In this document: positions 45,367-57,000 of the stretch, piece by piece
Position numbering within the stretch: the first letter of the stretch is position 1
Layout of the letters: the number at the start of each line of letters is the position of its first letter
Assembly (NCBI RefSeq): GCF_000208745.1
Contig: NC_030851.1
Span: 16,051,419 to 16,115,418 of the forward strand
Length of the DNA stretch: 64,000 bases
From: Theobroma cacao
Lineage: Eukaryota > Streptophyta > Magnoliopsida > Malvales > Malvaceae
Reading direction: 5' to 3'
The notes under the pieces: generated by a model
Seen by the model: the letters and a program-made list of their open reading frames with translations, nothing else
Databases searched by the model: none
Told to the model about the DNA's origin: nothing
Made by a program: the position numbers and the translations under genes

Positions 45367-45834
45367 TTAACTATTTTTTAGGTACTTTATGTGCAATATA
45401 TAGTTCCTCATTCTCCATAGAGCTTCCTGGGGCTTTTTAATCCAATTCATCCCATTACTTGACTCACTTTCCACAATAAGTATATGTGTATCAACCCATT
45501 TAGCGGTGGTAAAAATGGTGACCTTTTTGATGGCCAATAGTTTAGCACCATTGGACTCTTGGATGCGCACATCTTTAGAGAAAATGATCAGAATAGTGTT
45601 TGTTTCATTGTGCAAGACACCTTTTATTCTAATTTTCCATGGGCATGCCCTTACATCCTCATCAACATTGAATTTTAGTGACCCCTGAAGTGGTTTTTTC
45701 CATGGGTGAGTTGTGTTCTTTTCTTTGGTTGGCTTTGCAGTTGATGTGAGAATAGGACACCTAAACAAATCCAAAGTCAAAACATTCTCATCTAACCATT
45801 TTTCTTTAATTTGCCATGCAATTCTTAGTTTCAC
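45367..45834 (-). pseudogene. LINE RNase H domain (copy 1)
   Basis: 155 codons are open. GSLKFNVDED (about residue 50) corresponds to the first catalytic aspartate of the RVT_3 RNase H family in plant LINEs, followed by 'GVLHNETNTILIIFSKDV' in the expected second-strand position. 'NGAKLLAIKKV' stands where the family has the catalytic E in (A/L)E-x-x-A, and here E is lost (AKLLA). 'ILIVESESSNGMNWI' corresponds to the third acidic motif (VESDS). It removes the RNA strand during reverse transcription in active elements. Confidence 0.72.
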
Positions 45835-46055
45835 ATTTTCTTAAAGTTGTTAAGCATTTCACATTTTACTTTTAAAAACAATCTACTTGTGTAAGAGCCA
45901 CAATGAGCATATAATAACAGAGAATGCCATGCACCATACCTGCCTATTTCGTTTTGAAATCTGCATGTCATTCCATGCCAAAAAGAAAAAAAAAATGGCA
46001 ATTTGAGGGGTTACTCGTCCAATCCCCAACATTGACACCACTTTACCCAAATCTT

Positions 46056-46337
46056 TCATGATTCCATACGAGTGAAGAATAAATGACTTATCGACTTCAT
46101 TTCCTTATTGCATAATGGACATATTGTCAAGCTACTACTTACCACTCCTCTATGAGCTAATTCCATTTTTACTATCATCATTCCTTTAAATATTTGCCAT
46201 ACGAAGAACTCCAACTTATGAGACATAAGTCCCACCCATATCTTCTTCCAATGGTCTAGTCTCACATTGTTGGTTGTCATAATTGATCTATAAAAGAAAT
46301 TAACAGAATAATTGCCACTTGGTGAGCCTTTCCCCAC
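46056..46337 (-). pseudogene. LINE zinc-binding domain after RT (zf-RVT, copy 1)
   Basis: 93 codons are open with the family pattern G-x-YSV-x-x-x-YR, then W-x-x-IWVGLM-x-HKLEFFVW, then CPLCNKEMKSISHLFF. This domain follows RT in most plant LINEs. The homologous stretch of copy 2 is at 49081-49400 and is more decayed. Confidence 0.8.
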
Positions 46338-47091
46338 TATTTTTTTCCATCTCTAAACATTCTCGTAATAACCATATTAAATGGCTCCATTACTCTTTTT
46401 CCTTGTCAAAAGGGTTCCTTCTCAACTTAATCTTCCACCTTTAAACAATCTTTTTCCATTCCTCGAATTCCTTAATCTTTCCTCTTTTTTTAACTGCCAA
46501 CTTGAAAATCCTTGGGTATATTGTCGAAAAAGCATGCCTTTTATCCATTCCTCACTCCAAAAGGATAATTATTTTTGTTCCCCACCACATATCCCAAGCC
46601 ACATTCACAATGGGAAAAAACCTATTTGAAGTGAGTGATCTAACGATATTCATCCACAATGTTGATGCCATACTACAACTTCTCGATTTCAGTAATAGGT
46701 ATCCATTTATTGAGTAGTGCTTTGTTTTTCATTTGCATATCAATCACTCTAAATCCGCTAAAATCTTTATTTTTGTAGATAGACTCCCAATCAACATTAA
46801 GTATTTCCTCTTTGTGGATGACCTTTCTACCTTGAATGTTATCCCATCTCTTTAGTCCTTAACGACCTCCTTATCAATACCCACACTGAAGAGATTGTTT
46901 TTTTGAAAATTAATCTCCAACCCCGAAATGACTTGGTAACATTTCGTATTCTCTTGACATTCAACAAACACTTTAATTTTGGTTCATAGAATATCATTAT
47001 GTTATCTGCATATTAGATATGAGAACTTTCCAATCTGTTTTTATTAATCTCTACCTTTTGCAAAGGCTTATGCATGTCACTTTGTTCATCA

Positions 47092-47929
47092 TGTTGGTCT
47101 TGTTGGAGTGTTAGAAAGGGGTGAATAACAGTCCAAATTTTAAGATCAGTTCTTTTTAAATTATAGAACTTTGAACTAGTTGAAAGAAGAAGCATTTAAA
47201 GCTTGTAGTAGTTAAAAGATAACTAGTAAATAAGGATATAGAGAAGTGGACAATGCAAGAGTATTTATAATGGTTCGGTCCCCTTGACCTACATCTACTA
47301 CCTTAATATTCCAATCAAGGATTTTCAATCCAACTTCACTATACCAATGGAATTAACAGCTTCCACTAAGCTTTTACAACGTAAGCTTAGATTAGAGCTT
47401 AACTTCCTTTAATAGATTAGAGCTTCACTTCCTTTAGCTTAACCGATTAACACAAGCTCTAATCAATTAAAAATTCTTCAAATTTGCACTTCTTCATTTT
47501 GGCTTCATTCAATGGTCAACATCACTTTGAATTTAAATTTTGGCACTTAGGGATTCTTCAAGTCTTTTGCTCTAACCGATTAACTCCATGCCTTAATTGA
47601 TTAGTACATCTCTGTTTTCCTTTGTCCAGCAATATCTTAATTAGTTAAGCCTAGTGCTAACTTATTAAAATTTTTCTGTTTTGCTTTAACTTGTATCCCC
47701 GTTATTCCTTAACTGATTAAGGCCTTTTGATAATCAATTACAAAAGCTTTGTCTTCACTAGCTCTTTTCATCTTTCCCATTTTTATTGATTAGTCTCTAT
47801 TATATGATCTTGTTTTTAATCATTCATTTCATTGAGGGAATTTACTTTATCCTACACACTTAAATAATGAAGTAAAACATTAATGAATGAGAAATGTTTT
47901 ATTATCATCAAAAACATATGGAGCCAACA
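47092..47929 (-). mobile_element. Solo copia LTR N, inserted in LINE copy 1
   Basis: On the plus strand it runs TGTTGGTCT...GAGCCAACA, flanked by a perfect duplication CATCA (47087-47091 and 47930-47934). It is 838 bp, shorter than the other members of the family. Shared blocks are 'gggtgaataa', 'aatggttcggtcc', 'acctacatctactaccttaat' and 'ttattatcatcaaaaa'. Its palindromes are of the TTAACCGATTAA type, as in L. Removing it joins the LINE RT sequence, supported by the uninterrupted equivalent at 60625-60660 in copy 2. Confidence 0.9.
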
Positions 47930-48409
47930 CATCAAACATTGGAAAGCTTCTTCTACTATATTGGAAAAGAAGAGTAATAATGGGCATTTTATCTCAATCC
48001 TTTCCTCACCTTGAATTGTCTCATTGTTGTCCTACTAACCAACAAAGATTAAGGTTGAGGAAATACATCATCTAACTCCACCTTGATGCAATCATCCAAA
48101 GCCCATCTTTCTCGTAGCAAAATCTAAAAATGTAAAAGAAATATAAGACTCAGAAACCTCAATGATGCATGTAGCATAATAGAATTTAAAGCACAAACAT
48201 GTAACACAAGTAAAGCAATTATTTTGTTCAAGGCAATGAATCATAAATAGACAATTCGTTCTAACAAGGATGGACTTATAGTAAATCTTAGACCAATTTC
48301 TAGTTAGAACACCAGTTAGAGATCATTCATTGTTTGAAGTCCACAATTTTGCAAGGTTATTGACAACCTCATTTGCTTTTCAATGCATATGGTAGATGTC
48401 CTAGCTTTT

Positions 48410-49430
48410 TAATTATCTTTTAGTTACTTTATGTGCAACTTGCGATTCTTCATCCTCCATGGAGCTTTTTGAGGGTTTTGTTAACCCAATTCATCGCATT
48501 ACTTGACTCACTTTTACACAATAATCTTATGTATCAACCTATCTAGAAATGGTAAAAATGGTGAAAGCCTTTTCCATGGCCAATAATATAGCACCATTAA
48601 ACTCTTGTATCCCCATATCTTTAAAGAAAATGATCAAAATAATGATCAAAATAGTGTATGGTTCATTGCGTAACACACCTTCTATTCCAATTTGTCATGG
48701 GCATCTCCTTGCAACCTTATCAACGTTGAATTTCAATGACCCATGAGGTGGTTTTTTCAATGTGTACGTTGTGTTCTTTTCTTTGGTTGGTTTTGCAATT
48801 AATGCGAGAGTGGGCGATCAAAACAAATCCAAAGCCTAAACATTCTAATCTAACTTTTTTTCTTTAATCTGCCATGCAATTCCTAGTTTCAAATTTTCAC
48901 AAAGTTGTAAGGCATCTCACATTTTACCTTTAAAAGCAATCTCGTTGTGGAAGAGCCATAATAAAGAATGCCATGCGCCTTACTTGCCCATTTCCTTTTG
49001 AAAACTGCATGTCGTTCCACACCAAAATGAAAGGAATGGCATCTTTTAGGGGTTACTGACCCAACTCCCCACGTTAACCCTACTTTAGCCAAAATCTTTC
49101 ATGATTCCACACAAGTGAAGAATAAGTGACTTACCAATTTTGTTTTCTTATTACATGGTGGACATATCGTCAAGCTCCTGCTTACCCATTCTATTTTTAG
49201 CTAATTCCACTTTTACCACCACTTTTCCTTTCAATATATGCCATACAAAGATCTCCAACTTATGATCCATAAGTCTCACCCATATCGTCTTCCAATGGTC
49301 TAGTCTCACATTGTTGGTTGTCATAATTGGTCTACAAAAAGGAATTGGTAGTATAACTACCACTTGCTGAGCCTTTCCCCATTATTTTTTCTTCCATCTT
49401 TGAATCAACATAAATTCTTGTAATAACTAT
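48410..49430 (-). pseudogene. LINE RNase H and zf-RVT remnants (copy 2)
   Basis: These decayed counterparts of 45367-46337 share 'gcgcacatctttagagaaaatgatca'-type blocks with copy 1 in the RNase H region. 'TTNNVRLDHWKTIWVRLMDHKLEIFVW' is readable at about 49325-49245. Frames are broken more often than in copy 1. A 17-bp local duplication, 'atgatcaaaataatgatcaaaata', lies near 48635. Confidence 0.7.
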
Positions 49431-49844
49431 ACTAAATGGTTCCATTGCTCTATTTCCCAATCCAAAGGGTTCCTTCTCAACTTAATCTTTCACCTTCGAA
49501 CAATGTTTTTCCATTCCTCGAATTTATTCTCATCTTTTTAATTGCTAACGTGAAAATCCTTAGGTACCTTTATTGAAGAAGCTTGCCTTCAATCCATTGC
49601 CCCCTTTAGAAGGATGTAGTATTTTCATTCCCCACCACCTATCCCAAGCCAGATTCACAATGGGAAAGAACATTTCATCTAGAATGAGTGGTCTAATAAT
49701 ATTCATCCATAGTGTTAATACTTTACTACTACTTCTCAATTTTAGTAACAGTTATCCACTTAGTGAGTAACGCTTTATTTTTCATCTATTTGTCAATGAC
49801 AATATCCACCAAAATCCTTGTATTTGTAGTTAGACTCCCAATCA

Positions 49845-51001
49845 TGTTGGTCCCAAATAAATGTGCTAGAGGGGGGGTGAACAACACTTTTTGGCTCTTG
49901 GCAAGATGAACTAATTTGAAAAGCAATAAAAATAAAAACAGAGTAGACAATGCACAGGAATTTATAATGGTTCGGTCCAAAACTTACATCCACTACCTTG
50001 ATTATCTAACCAAGGATTTTTCAACCAATCCACTAAGAACCGGTGAAATTAACAAGTTTTCACCAAGCTTTACAATTGCTTTTATCAGGCTTACCCAAAA
50101 CCTTTCACAATAGTTTTTCTCGGGCTCAACTATAACCCAACACCTAACTTTTCAAGGCTAAGTTAGAACCTTTACACTCAACCAAGCTAACCCAAGCTTG
50201 ATTGAACCCCTTAGAGTGATCGTTTCACTCTAAGGACATAAAGAGAAATGAAATAGAAGTGTACTTATGATCACAAAGTTGATCTAAGTGGTACCAGTTG
50301 AGGTGATAAACACAATTACAAGGATGAGCGTTGAATGCAGTAAAGTGCAGAGAGATTTTTGCTAGATTTTTAGCTCTTTTTGCTTGGAAGCTTTCTATCT
50401 TCTCTTTATATGTTTTCTAACTGTTGAGAGACCTTTTTATACTTGAAGAAACAGCTTTGATGGCAGTTTGACAGTTTATGGTCGTTGGAAACAGTTGAGA
50501 GTTGGTTCTAGCCGTTAATCTGTCTTCTAATGCTCTGGTTCAAATTGCTGACAAAGAGCTTTTAGTCGACTAACTGCCTTCTTAGTCGATTAAGTTGGTT
50601 CTGTCTTTTGGCCTCAGTTTCTGGCAAAGAACACTTAGTCGACTAACTTATTTCTTGGTCGACTAAGTTGGTTATGTCTTGAAGTCCAGATTTCTGGCAG
50701 TAGCTTTTTAGTCAACTAACTCACTTCTTAGTCGACTAAGTTAGTTCTATTTCTCAATATTCTTCAGCCCGTCATTTCTCCAATTTGAATTTTAGCCAAC
50801 CAATATTCTTCATTATTCAACTAAGAACCTTCCTTTTTGTTGATCAATCATTTTTCCTCATTCATATGATTTTTGATATACACTTTTAACGGATTGATTT
50901 ATTATTTGTATACAATTTTTCGTCCTGCACACTTAAGCAGAGATGTTATACACAAATGAATGTGAATGTTTTATTATCATAAAAAACTAATGAAGTCAAC
51001 A
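49845..51001 (-). repeat. 3' LTR of M
   Basis: 1,157 bp. The TATA box on the minus strand, CTTCAAGTATAAAAAGG, is near 50445-50430. It has three pairs of AGTCGACT-type palindromes (50563-50745). It carries 15 bp ('ggatttttcaaccaa') near 50017 that the 5' LTR has lost between two AACCA repeats. Confidence 0.93.
50563..50745. repeat. Three paired AGTCGACT palindromes in the 3' LTR U3 of M
   Basis: The pairs are TTTTAGTCGACTAAC with CTTAGTCGATTAAG; CTTAGTCGACTAAC with CTTGGTCGACTAAG; and TTTAGTCAACTAAC with CTTAGTCGACTAAG. The repeat period is about 70-75 bp, with 'ttggttctgtctt..g.c..agtttctggca' between pairs. The same array is in the 5' LTR (59655-59845), and two pairs are in LTR E. Confidence 0.9.
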
Positions 51002-51734
51002 ATCTCCTCATTTTTTGATTATGACAAAATATTTCTTGATTAAAAGCACGATGTCTTTTTATTCTTTTTAATTCTGCAAAAATGAAGATTGCTCCCCCTT
51101 AGTGTGTGCTTATTTTGCTTATTCATTCCAGCAAATTTTATTCATGTCATATAGAAAATGATACTATACATTCAAAGTATATATATGTAGAAATATAAAG
51201 TGATTTATAGCAGGTGAATGTTGACAGATTATCATCAATATTTCAGCAGTGTCTGTCAACAATATATTGTTATCAGATTTTGTCTATGCCATTCATCATT
51301 CAACAGATATAATATACTTAGCATCCATATGTATTCACAAACACAATCCATTCACAATGTCATAATAAAAGTCAGTCATCAACATACTATCCCAATATCA
51401 GTTTAGCACCAGATTTTTATCAACAGTAGTAAAAATACCATAGACAGTAAGACATCATCAAATATTCAATCATCAATAACTAAATAACATAAACATATTA
51501 GCATTCCATTTTACACACAAAAATATAAACAACAAGGTTAAATTCAAGTGTTCAATTGTCAAAAGGGCACAAACAACAAATAACTAAAAAATAACAGTTA
51601 ATGTTCTGAAATTGCCCCTAGATAGTTTCTACTTCCTATCTCCTCTAATCTTTCCATAATTTCTCCCCTAATCTTTCCCTTAATCTTTCCATAATTTCTC
51701 CCCCAAGGTCCTTACCACACTTCTCTCCCTTTTT
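51002..51734. other. Non-coding region between the third ORF and 3' LTR of M
   Basis: AT-rich, without an open frame on the coding strand. The polypurine tract next to the LTR reads, on the minus strand, 'aaaaaatgaggagat' at about 51017-51003. The repeated words 'cagat' and 'catcaata' give a weakly repetitive look between 51220 and 51500. The segment 51640-51700 has the words 'ctaatctttcc.taatttctcc' two to three times over. Confidence 0.6.
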
Positions 51735-53603
51735 GTCATCATCAATTCCTAATCATTTTCTGAGGATGATGACGTAGAGGATTCATCATCAGTGTAGTAT
51801 TTGACATTGAGGGGTTGAGGAGAGGATTCTGGTTAAGGAGATGGTTGAGGTGGTGATATTTCAGGGGATTATTCAGGGGATGAAATTTCAAAAGGGTTTT
51901 GAGGAGAGCAGATTGGTGTTGGCTTGGCTTTCTCAACCAATCTGGATGATTTCCTCCTTTTGATGAACTTTGTTTTAGTTGCCATTGTTTTCTTGCCCAT
52001 GCTAGGTGGTTTGGACTTGACTTGGGGAGCAGTAGTGGTCTTTGCTTTTCTTTTTCCAAGTTTCCCTTCTACAGTAGGAGCTGATGCAGATGCTGCTTGC
52101 TGAGCTTTTGCCTTAGCTACCTCTTTCTCAGCTTGCTCCTCTTGAACCATTTGATGGAAAAGTCCCATGATTGAAACCTCTTCAGAATGTGGAGGAGATG
52201 GTTGAGGTTAGGGTTCAGAAGGAAGATTTTCATTAAGTGATCCAAGCTCCTCGGTTCCTTGTACTGATTCTTCCTTGTCCTGAGGCTCAAGTGAGGGGGA
52301 TTTTCTTCTGTTGTTCCACCTCAGGTTCATGACCTTCAGCTTGCACCTCAGCTTTTTGTCTTGCTGGAGCTAGGCTAGGAGTTGCAGAGTTGTCTGCAGT
52401 AGTTGATTCAGATGGCATTTTTTCTTTTCCTTTCATTTTGCTTTCCATTTCTGTTAACCTTTCTTCAATTTTTTGAATTGTTGCTCCTTGATTTGTGAGT
52501 TTCCCATCAATTCTCATTAGCAGATTAAAGATTACTTCATTGGAGAATTGAGATGGTGTTGCCTCTGGTTGAGCAGATAAGAAGGATTCTTTTTCTAGAC
52601 CAGTATTGGAGGTTTTAATGTATCTTTCTCCATCGAGTTTATACCCCATTTTAGGCAAGCATCCTAGATAAATGGCTTGGTCTCTGATTTTGACCTTGTT
52701 TGCCTCATATCTAGAACTCTAAATTCCTTTCTTTTGCACTAGAGAAGTGATGATATTTTCATAAGGCAAGTTTATCTTCTCCAGTCTGCATGCTCTCCTC
52801 ATTCTTTCAATCATAAACCTACCCAGATTAAGTGCAACACCACTAAATGCATGTTCCATTAGCCATAAATCTTGGAGGCTTTCACTCCTGCCATGAATAT
52901 TGGCGGTAACAAAGTAATGTAGAATCCTTATTTGAAGACTTGTAATAAGCCCGACATTACTCTTGGAAAAATACTTTTCTCTTTTCCCTGTGATAACTTT
53001 CCACAAGAATGAGGGGTCATACTTCTCAAGGAATTCAAATTCTCCCTCATTACACTCTATTTTAAGAAGTTCACCTAAATCTGCAGTAGCGACAGTAAAT
53101 TCTTTCCCATTCAAAAGCACATTCAGACCCTCATCAGAATAGTCATCAAGATTTTCCACTTCATCCTTGTCAACAACTATACTCGAATAGAATTCTTTAA
53201 CTAAACTAGCACTGTATGATCGGTTTTTAAATATGTTGAACTCCTTCAATTTTAATTCTTCAAAATAATCTGATAGACTTGTCAGGATTTCAGGCATTTC
53301 ACAAAAGCTTTTCCAATCAATATATTTTACACAAGTGATAGGTGCATTCTTTATTTTCCTAAGTCTCTCTTCATGTACTTTATTTTTGAATTTAGAAGAT
53401 GAAGTAGTACCTTTCTTGTGCGATTTGCTATTATCTTTCTTCTTTTCAAATTTGTGGCTCTTCGATTTTTCAGATTCTTTACTTATAGATCTTGACTCAA
53501 TCCTCTTCTTTTTCTTCAGTTTTTCAGCTTTCAGACTTTCTTCCATCGGTCGTTTACCTTTCTGCTTCTCCAGAAGTTCTTGAGATTTTCCTAACTTCAT
53601 CAT
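51735..53603 (-). pseudogene. Third coding region of M: plant transposon protein-like, non-env
   Basis: The ATG at 53603 opens 294 codons. Residues 1-85 are lysine/serine-rich (KKKKRIESRSISKES). Residues 95-290 form a folded-looking core with KYIDWKSFCEMPEIL, SLVKEFYSSIVV, VLLNGKEFTVATADLGELL, LQIRILHYFVTANIHGRS, 'FSGVALNLGRFMIERM' and LPYENIITSLVQ. This order (R-x-L-H, then INLG-like, then LPY-G-x-LIT) resembles the 'putative plant transposon protein' domain found in plant retroelement third ORFs. A TAG at residue 295 is followed in the same frame by 'MGYKLDGERYIKTS' and a coiled coil (RIDGKLTNQGATIQKIEERL), then stop and frame change near 52290, a TAA near 52205, an A/K-rich stretch and an acidic serine-rich tail (DESSTSSSSEND). 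No signal peptide or membrane segment is visible, so it is not envelope-like. The function is unknown. Confidence 0.78.
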
Positions 53604-54059
53604 TTAGTTTGGATGATTTTGGACTCAAGGTTTTGAATGGTTGAGAGGCGCGGGTTTCAATTTCAGGCGTTGGTTTTAGCAAAGAGAGAATGTAAAGAAA
53701 ATAGGTTGAGAGTAGTTTAATTCCAAAAGAAAAACTTTCGGACTCCCCCTATTTAAGTGCAGTTAGTAACTTCCCCTTCAAAATTCAAAAATTGTCTCCT
53801 AATTTTATTTTTGGTTTGGGCGGTTTTTCCTTCTCTATTTTAATTCTCGGTAAGCAGTTTCTTCTCATATTTTATTCCTCCTGCCTTTAACTTAATTGAG
53901 TCTTATTATTTAATGAGACAGAATGCTCTTAGTTGACTAAGATCTCTCTTAGTCGACTAAGTGCCTTCTATTTTATGTGTATGAGTTAAAAATTTACCTA
54001 CAACTCCGCATATTAATCATCCCTAAATTTCTTCTAATCTCACAATCTATCTTCATGTA
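53604..54059 (-). promoter_or_regulatory. Spacer with possible internal promoter before the third ORF of M
   Basis: On the minus strand a TATA-like CTTAAATAGGGG lies at 53757-53747. It is followed by a pyrimidine-rich leader ('ctctcaacctattttc', 'cattctctctttgc') and the ATG of the third coding region 147 bp downstream. About 170-190 bp upstream of the TATA-like box lies a palindrome pair, CTTAGTTGACTAAG and CTTAGTCGACTAAG (53930-53962), the same motif pair that fills the U3 of the M LTRs. A transcription start would be expected near 53720. This is inference from layout only. Confidence 0.5.
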
Positions 54060-57000
54060 AAAGTTTGGTAAAGATGTCAGCTAATTGATGCGAAGATTCA
54101 CAAACTCAATTTTAATATCACCCTTCATTACATGGTCTTTAACAAAATGGTGCCTAATCTCAATGTGCTTAGTCCTAGAATGCTGCACAGGATTTTTAGA
54201 TATATTGATTGCACTTGTGTTGTCACAGAAAATTGGTACATTATGTACTGTTATTCCAAAATCTCATAGTTGTTGTTTGATTCACAAAATCTGAGCACAA
54301 CAACTACCTAAGGAAATATACTCTACTTCAGCTGTAGAGAGTGCTACAGAATTTTGTTTCTTACTTGACCAGGATACTAGCATACTTCTTAAAAATTGAC
54401 ATGTTCCACTAGTGCTCTTTCTATCGGTTTTGCTTCCTGCAAAGTTTGCATATAAATAGCCTACAAGATTAAATAATGATTCTCTAGAGTACCATATTCC
54501 TAAGGTTTGTGTTTCTAAGAGATATCTAAAAATTCTCTTAACAGCAGTTAAGTGTGATTCTTTAGGTTGTGACTGAAATCTAGCACACAAACACACACTA
54601 AACTAAATATATGGTCTGCTTGTTGTTAAGTAGAGTAATGATCCGATCATACCTCTGTAGAGCTTTTGATCAACATCCTTTCCTTTTTCATCTAAATCAA
54701 GTCTGGTGGATGGACTCATTGGTGTACAAATGGATTTTCAGCTTGAGCATATCAAACCTTTTGAGCATGTTTTGAGTGTATCTTTCTTGGTGGATGAAGA
54801 TTCCTTTCTCGCTTTGTTTAATTTAAAGACTAAGAAAATACTTCAGCTCACCCATCATGCTCATCTCAAATTCACCCTACATTTCTTGAGCAAAGTTCTT
54901 GCATAAAGCCTCATTAGTTGCACCAAATACAATGTCATCCACATAAATTTGAACAACGATTAAATCCTTTATGTATCTTTTAATAAACAATGTAGTATCA
55001 ATGCTACCCTTAACATATCCTTTTTCAATTAGAAATTCCGAAAGCCTCTCATAGCAAGCTATAGGAGCTTGTTTCAATCCATACAAGGCTTTGTGAAGTT
55101 TGAAAACATGATCTGGTTTTTCAAAGTCTTCAAATCCTAGTGGTTGTTCTACATACACTTCCTCTGAATAAATTCATTTAAAAATGCTCTCTTTACATCC
55201 ATTTGGTACAATTTAAAATTCATAAAGCATGCAAAAGCAAGCAACAATCTTATGGCTTCAATTCTAGCAACCGATGCAAAGGTTTCATCATAGTCAATTC
55301 TTTCCTCTTGGTTGTATCCTTGGGCTACCAACCTAGCTTTATTTCTAACAACATTTTCTTGCTCTTTTACTTTATTTCTAAACACCCATTTTGTTCCAAC
55401 AATAGGGTGGTTTAAAGGCATAGAGACTAATGACCACATGGTTTCTTTTGAATTGATCAAGTTCCACTTGCATGGCCAATATCCAACTTTCCTCTTTTTT
55501 TGCTTCATCAAATGTCTTAGGCTCAATTTGATATATGAAAGCTGAAAACTCACAGGTCTTTCTTGTTGCTCTTTTAATCTTAACTCTTTGAGAAATGTCA
55601 ACTATGATTTGTTCTTGTGGATGGTCTTTTGCATATCTTCAACTCCGTGGAAGATCACTATGTTGAATTTCTGTTCTTTGCAAATTTTCTAGAGGTGGAG
55701 TTTCATTTTCTTTTCTAGGTGAGCTTTCTTCATTATTTTTATTGTTCTCTAAGCTCATTTATTCTATTTGCCTTTCTAAGATTTCTACACCATCATCATC
55801 AGCATGGATTTCCTTTTGTAAGCATTGGACTCATCAAAAACTACATGAATTGATTCCTCAACAGTTAAAGTTCTTTTGTTGAAAACTTTATAGGGCTTTG
55901 AGTTTAATGCATATTCAAAAAATATTGCCTCATCACTCTTTGCATCAAATTTGCCTAATGACTATTTTCCATTGTTTAACACAAAACATTTACAACCAAA
56001 ACTCCTAAGTTGTGAAATATTAGGTTTCTTACCTTTGTAAAGTTCATATGGAGTCTTTGATATCATGGCTCTAATTGAAACTCTATTAAGTATATATGCT
56101 GCTGTGTTCACTGCCTCAGCAAAAAAATATTTTAACAGGTTATTCTCACATAACATAGTTCTAGCCATTTCTTTTAAGGTTCGATTTTTTCTCTCTACAA
56201 CTCCATTTTTGCTGGGGTGTTCTACGTGCAAAAAAATTATGACCCAATCACTTTTCATTGTAAAATTTCTCAAATTCATCATTTTCAAATTCTTCTCCAT
56301 GATCACTCCTAATACTAACTATGGTTAATCCTTTCTCATTCTCAACTTTCCTACAATGACTTATAAATGCTGGTGGGGCATCATTCTTATGAGCAAGAAA
56401 ATAAACCCAAGTGTACCTAAAGTAGTCATCAACTAGCACAAAGCCATAAGATTTTTCTCTTAAACTAGTTGTACTTATTGGACCAAATAGATCAATGTGT
56501 AACAATTCAAGAGGTCTAGTTGTTGACACAATCTTCTTAGTCTTAAAGGATGTTCTAACTTGTTTTCTTAGTTGGCAAGCATCACATATTTTATCATTTT
56601 CAAATTTTATATCCGGCAGTCCAACAACTAGATTTTTCTTGATTAATTTTGACATTGTATGCATGCTTACATGACCTAGTCTCCTATGCCATAGCCAGCT
56701 ATCATTTTCAGCATTTGCCATTAAATACATTTCACAATTCATTTCAAGATCTTCAAGAAATACAACATACATATTTTTTAATCTTCTTCTTATAAATGAG
56801 ACTTTATTGGTGCTTATATCTATCACTTCACACTTATTTGAATCAAAGCATACTTTAAATCCTTTATCACACAATTGACTAATGCTCAATAAATTATGTT
56901 TTAATTCTTTAACCAATAACACATGATTGATTTGAGTTTGAGAGTTCTTACTAACCGTTCCTATACCATGGATTCTACCATTTGAATCATCTCCAAAAGA

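Larger units (their letters stand above)
44703..48118 (-). mobile_element. LINE-1-type retrotransposon copy 1, 5'-truncated, with solo LTR N inserted
   Basis: On the minus strand the order is RT (48118-46380, interrupted by LTR N), a zinc-binding RT C-terminal domain (46337-46056), RNase H (45834-45367), a 3' untranslated region, and a tail. The tail is seen as the T8 run on the plus strand near 44703-44710. RT readable pieces include YADNIMIFYEPKL (near 47009; active-site family motif F/Y-A-D-D, here N). The zf-RVT domain reads WVGLMSHKLEFFVWQIFKG and CPLCNKEMKSISHLFF. The RNase H part reads LKFNVDED. All pieces carry stops or shifts. Target duplications were not identified. Confidence 0.82.

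Noticed and set aside
50563..50745. Regularly spaced palindromes taken as a CRISPR-like array
   Set aside because: They lie within LTR U3 regions of a eukaryotic retroelement, occur as pairs with conserved spacers, and recur in every LTR of the family.
53335..53583. Open frame antisense to the third ORF of M
   Set aside because: Phenylalanine/serine-rich mirror of a lysine-rich coding stretch, typical of antisense shadow frames.
51735..53603. Env-like identity for the third ORF of M
   Set aside because: No signal peptide, no hydrophobic membrane segment, highly charged throughout. The core instead resembles the plant transposon protein domain.
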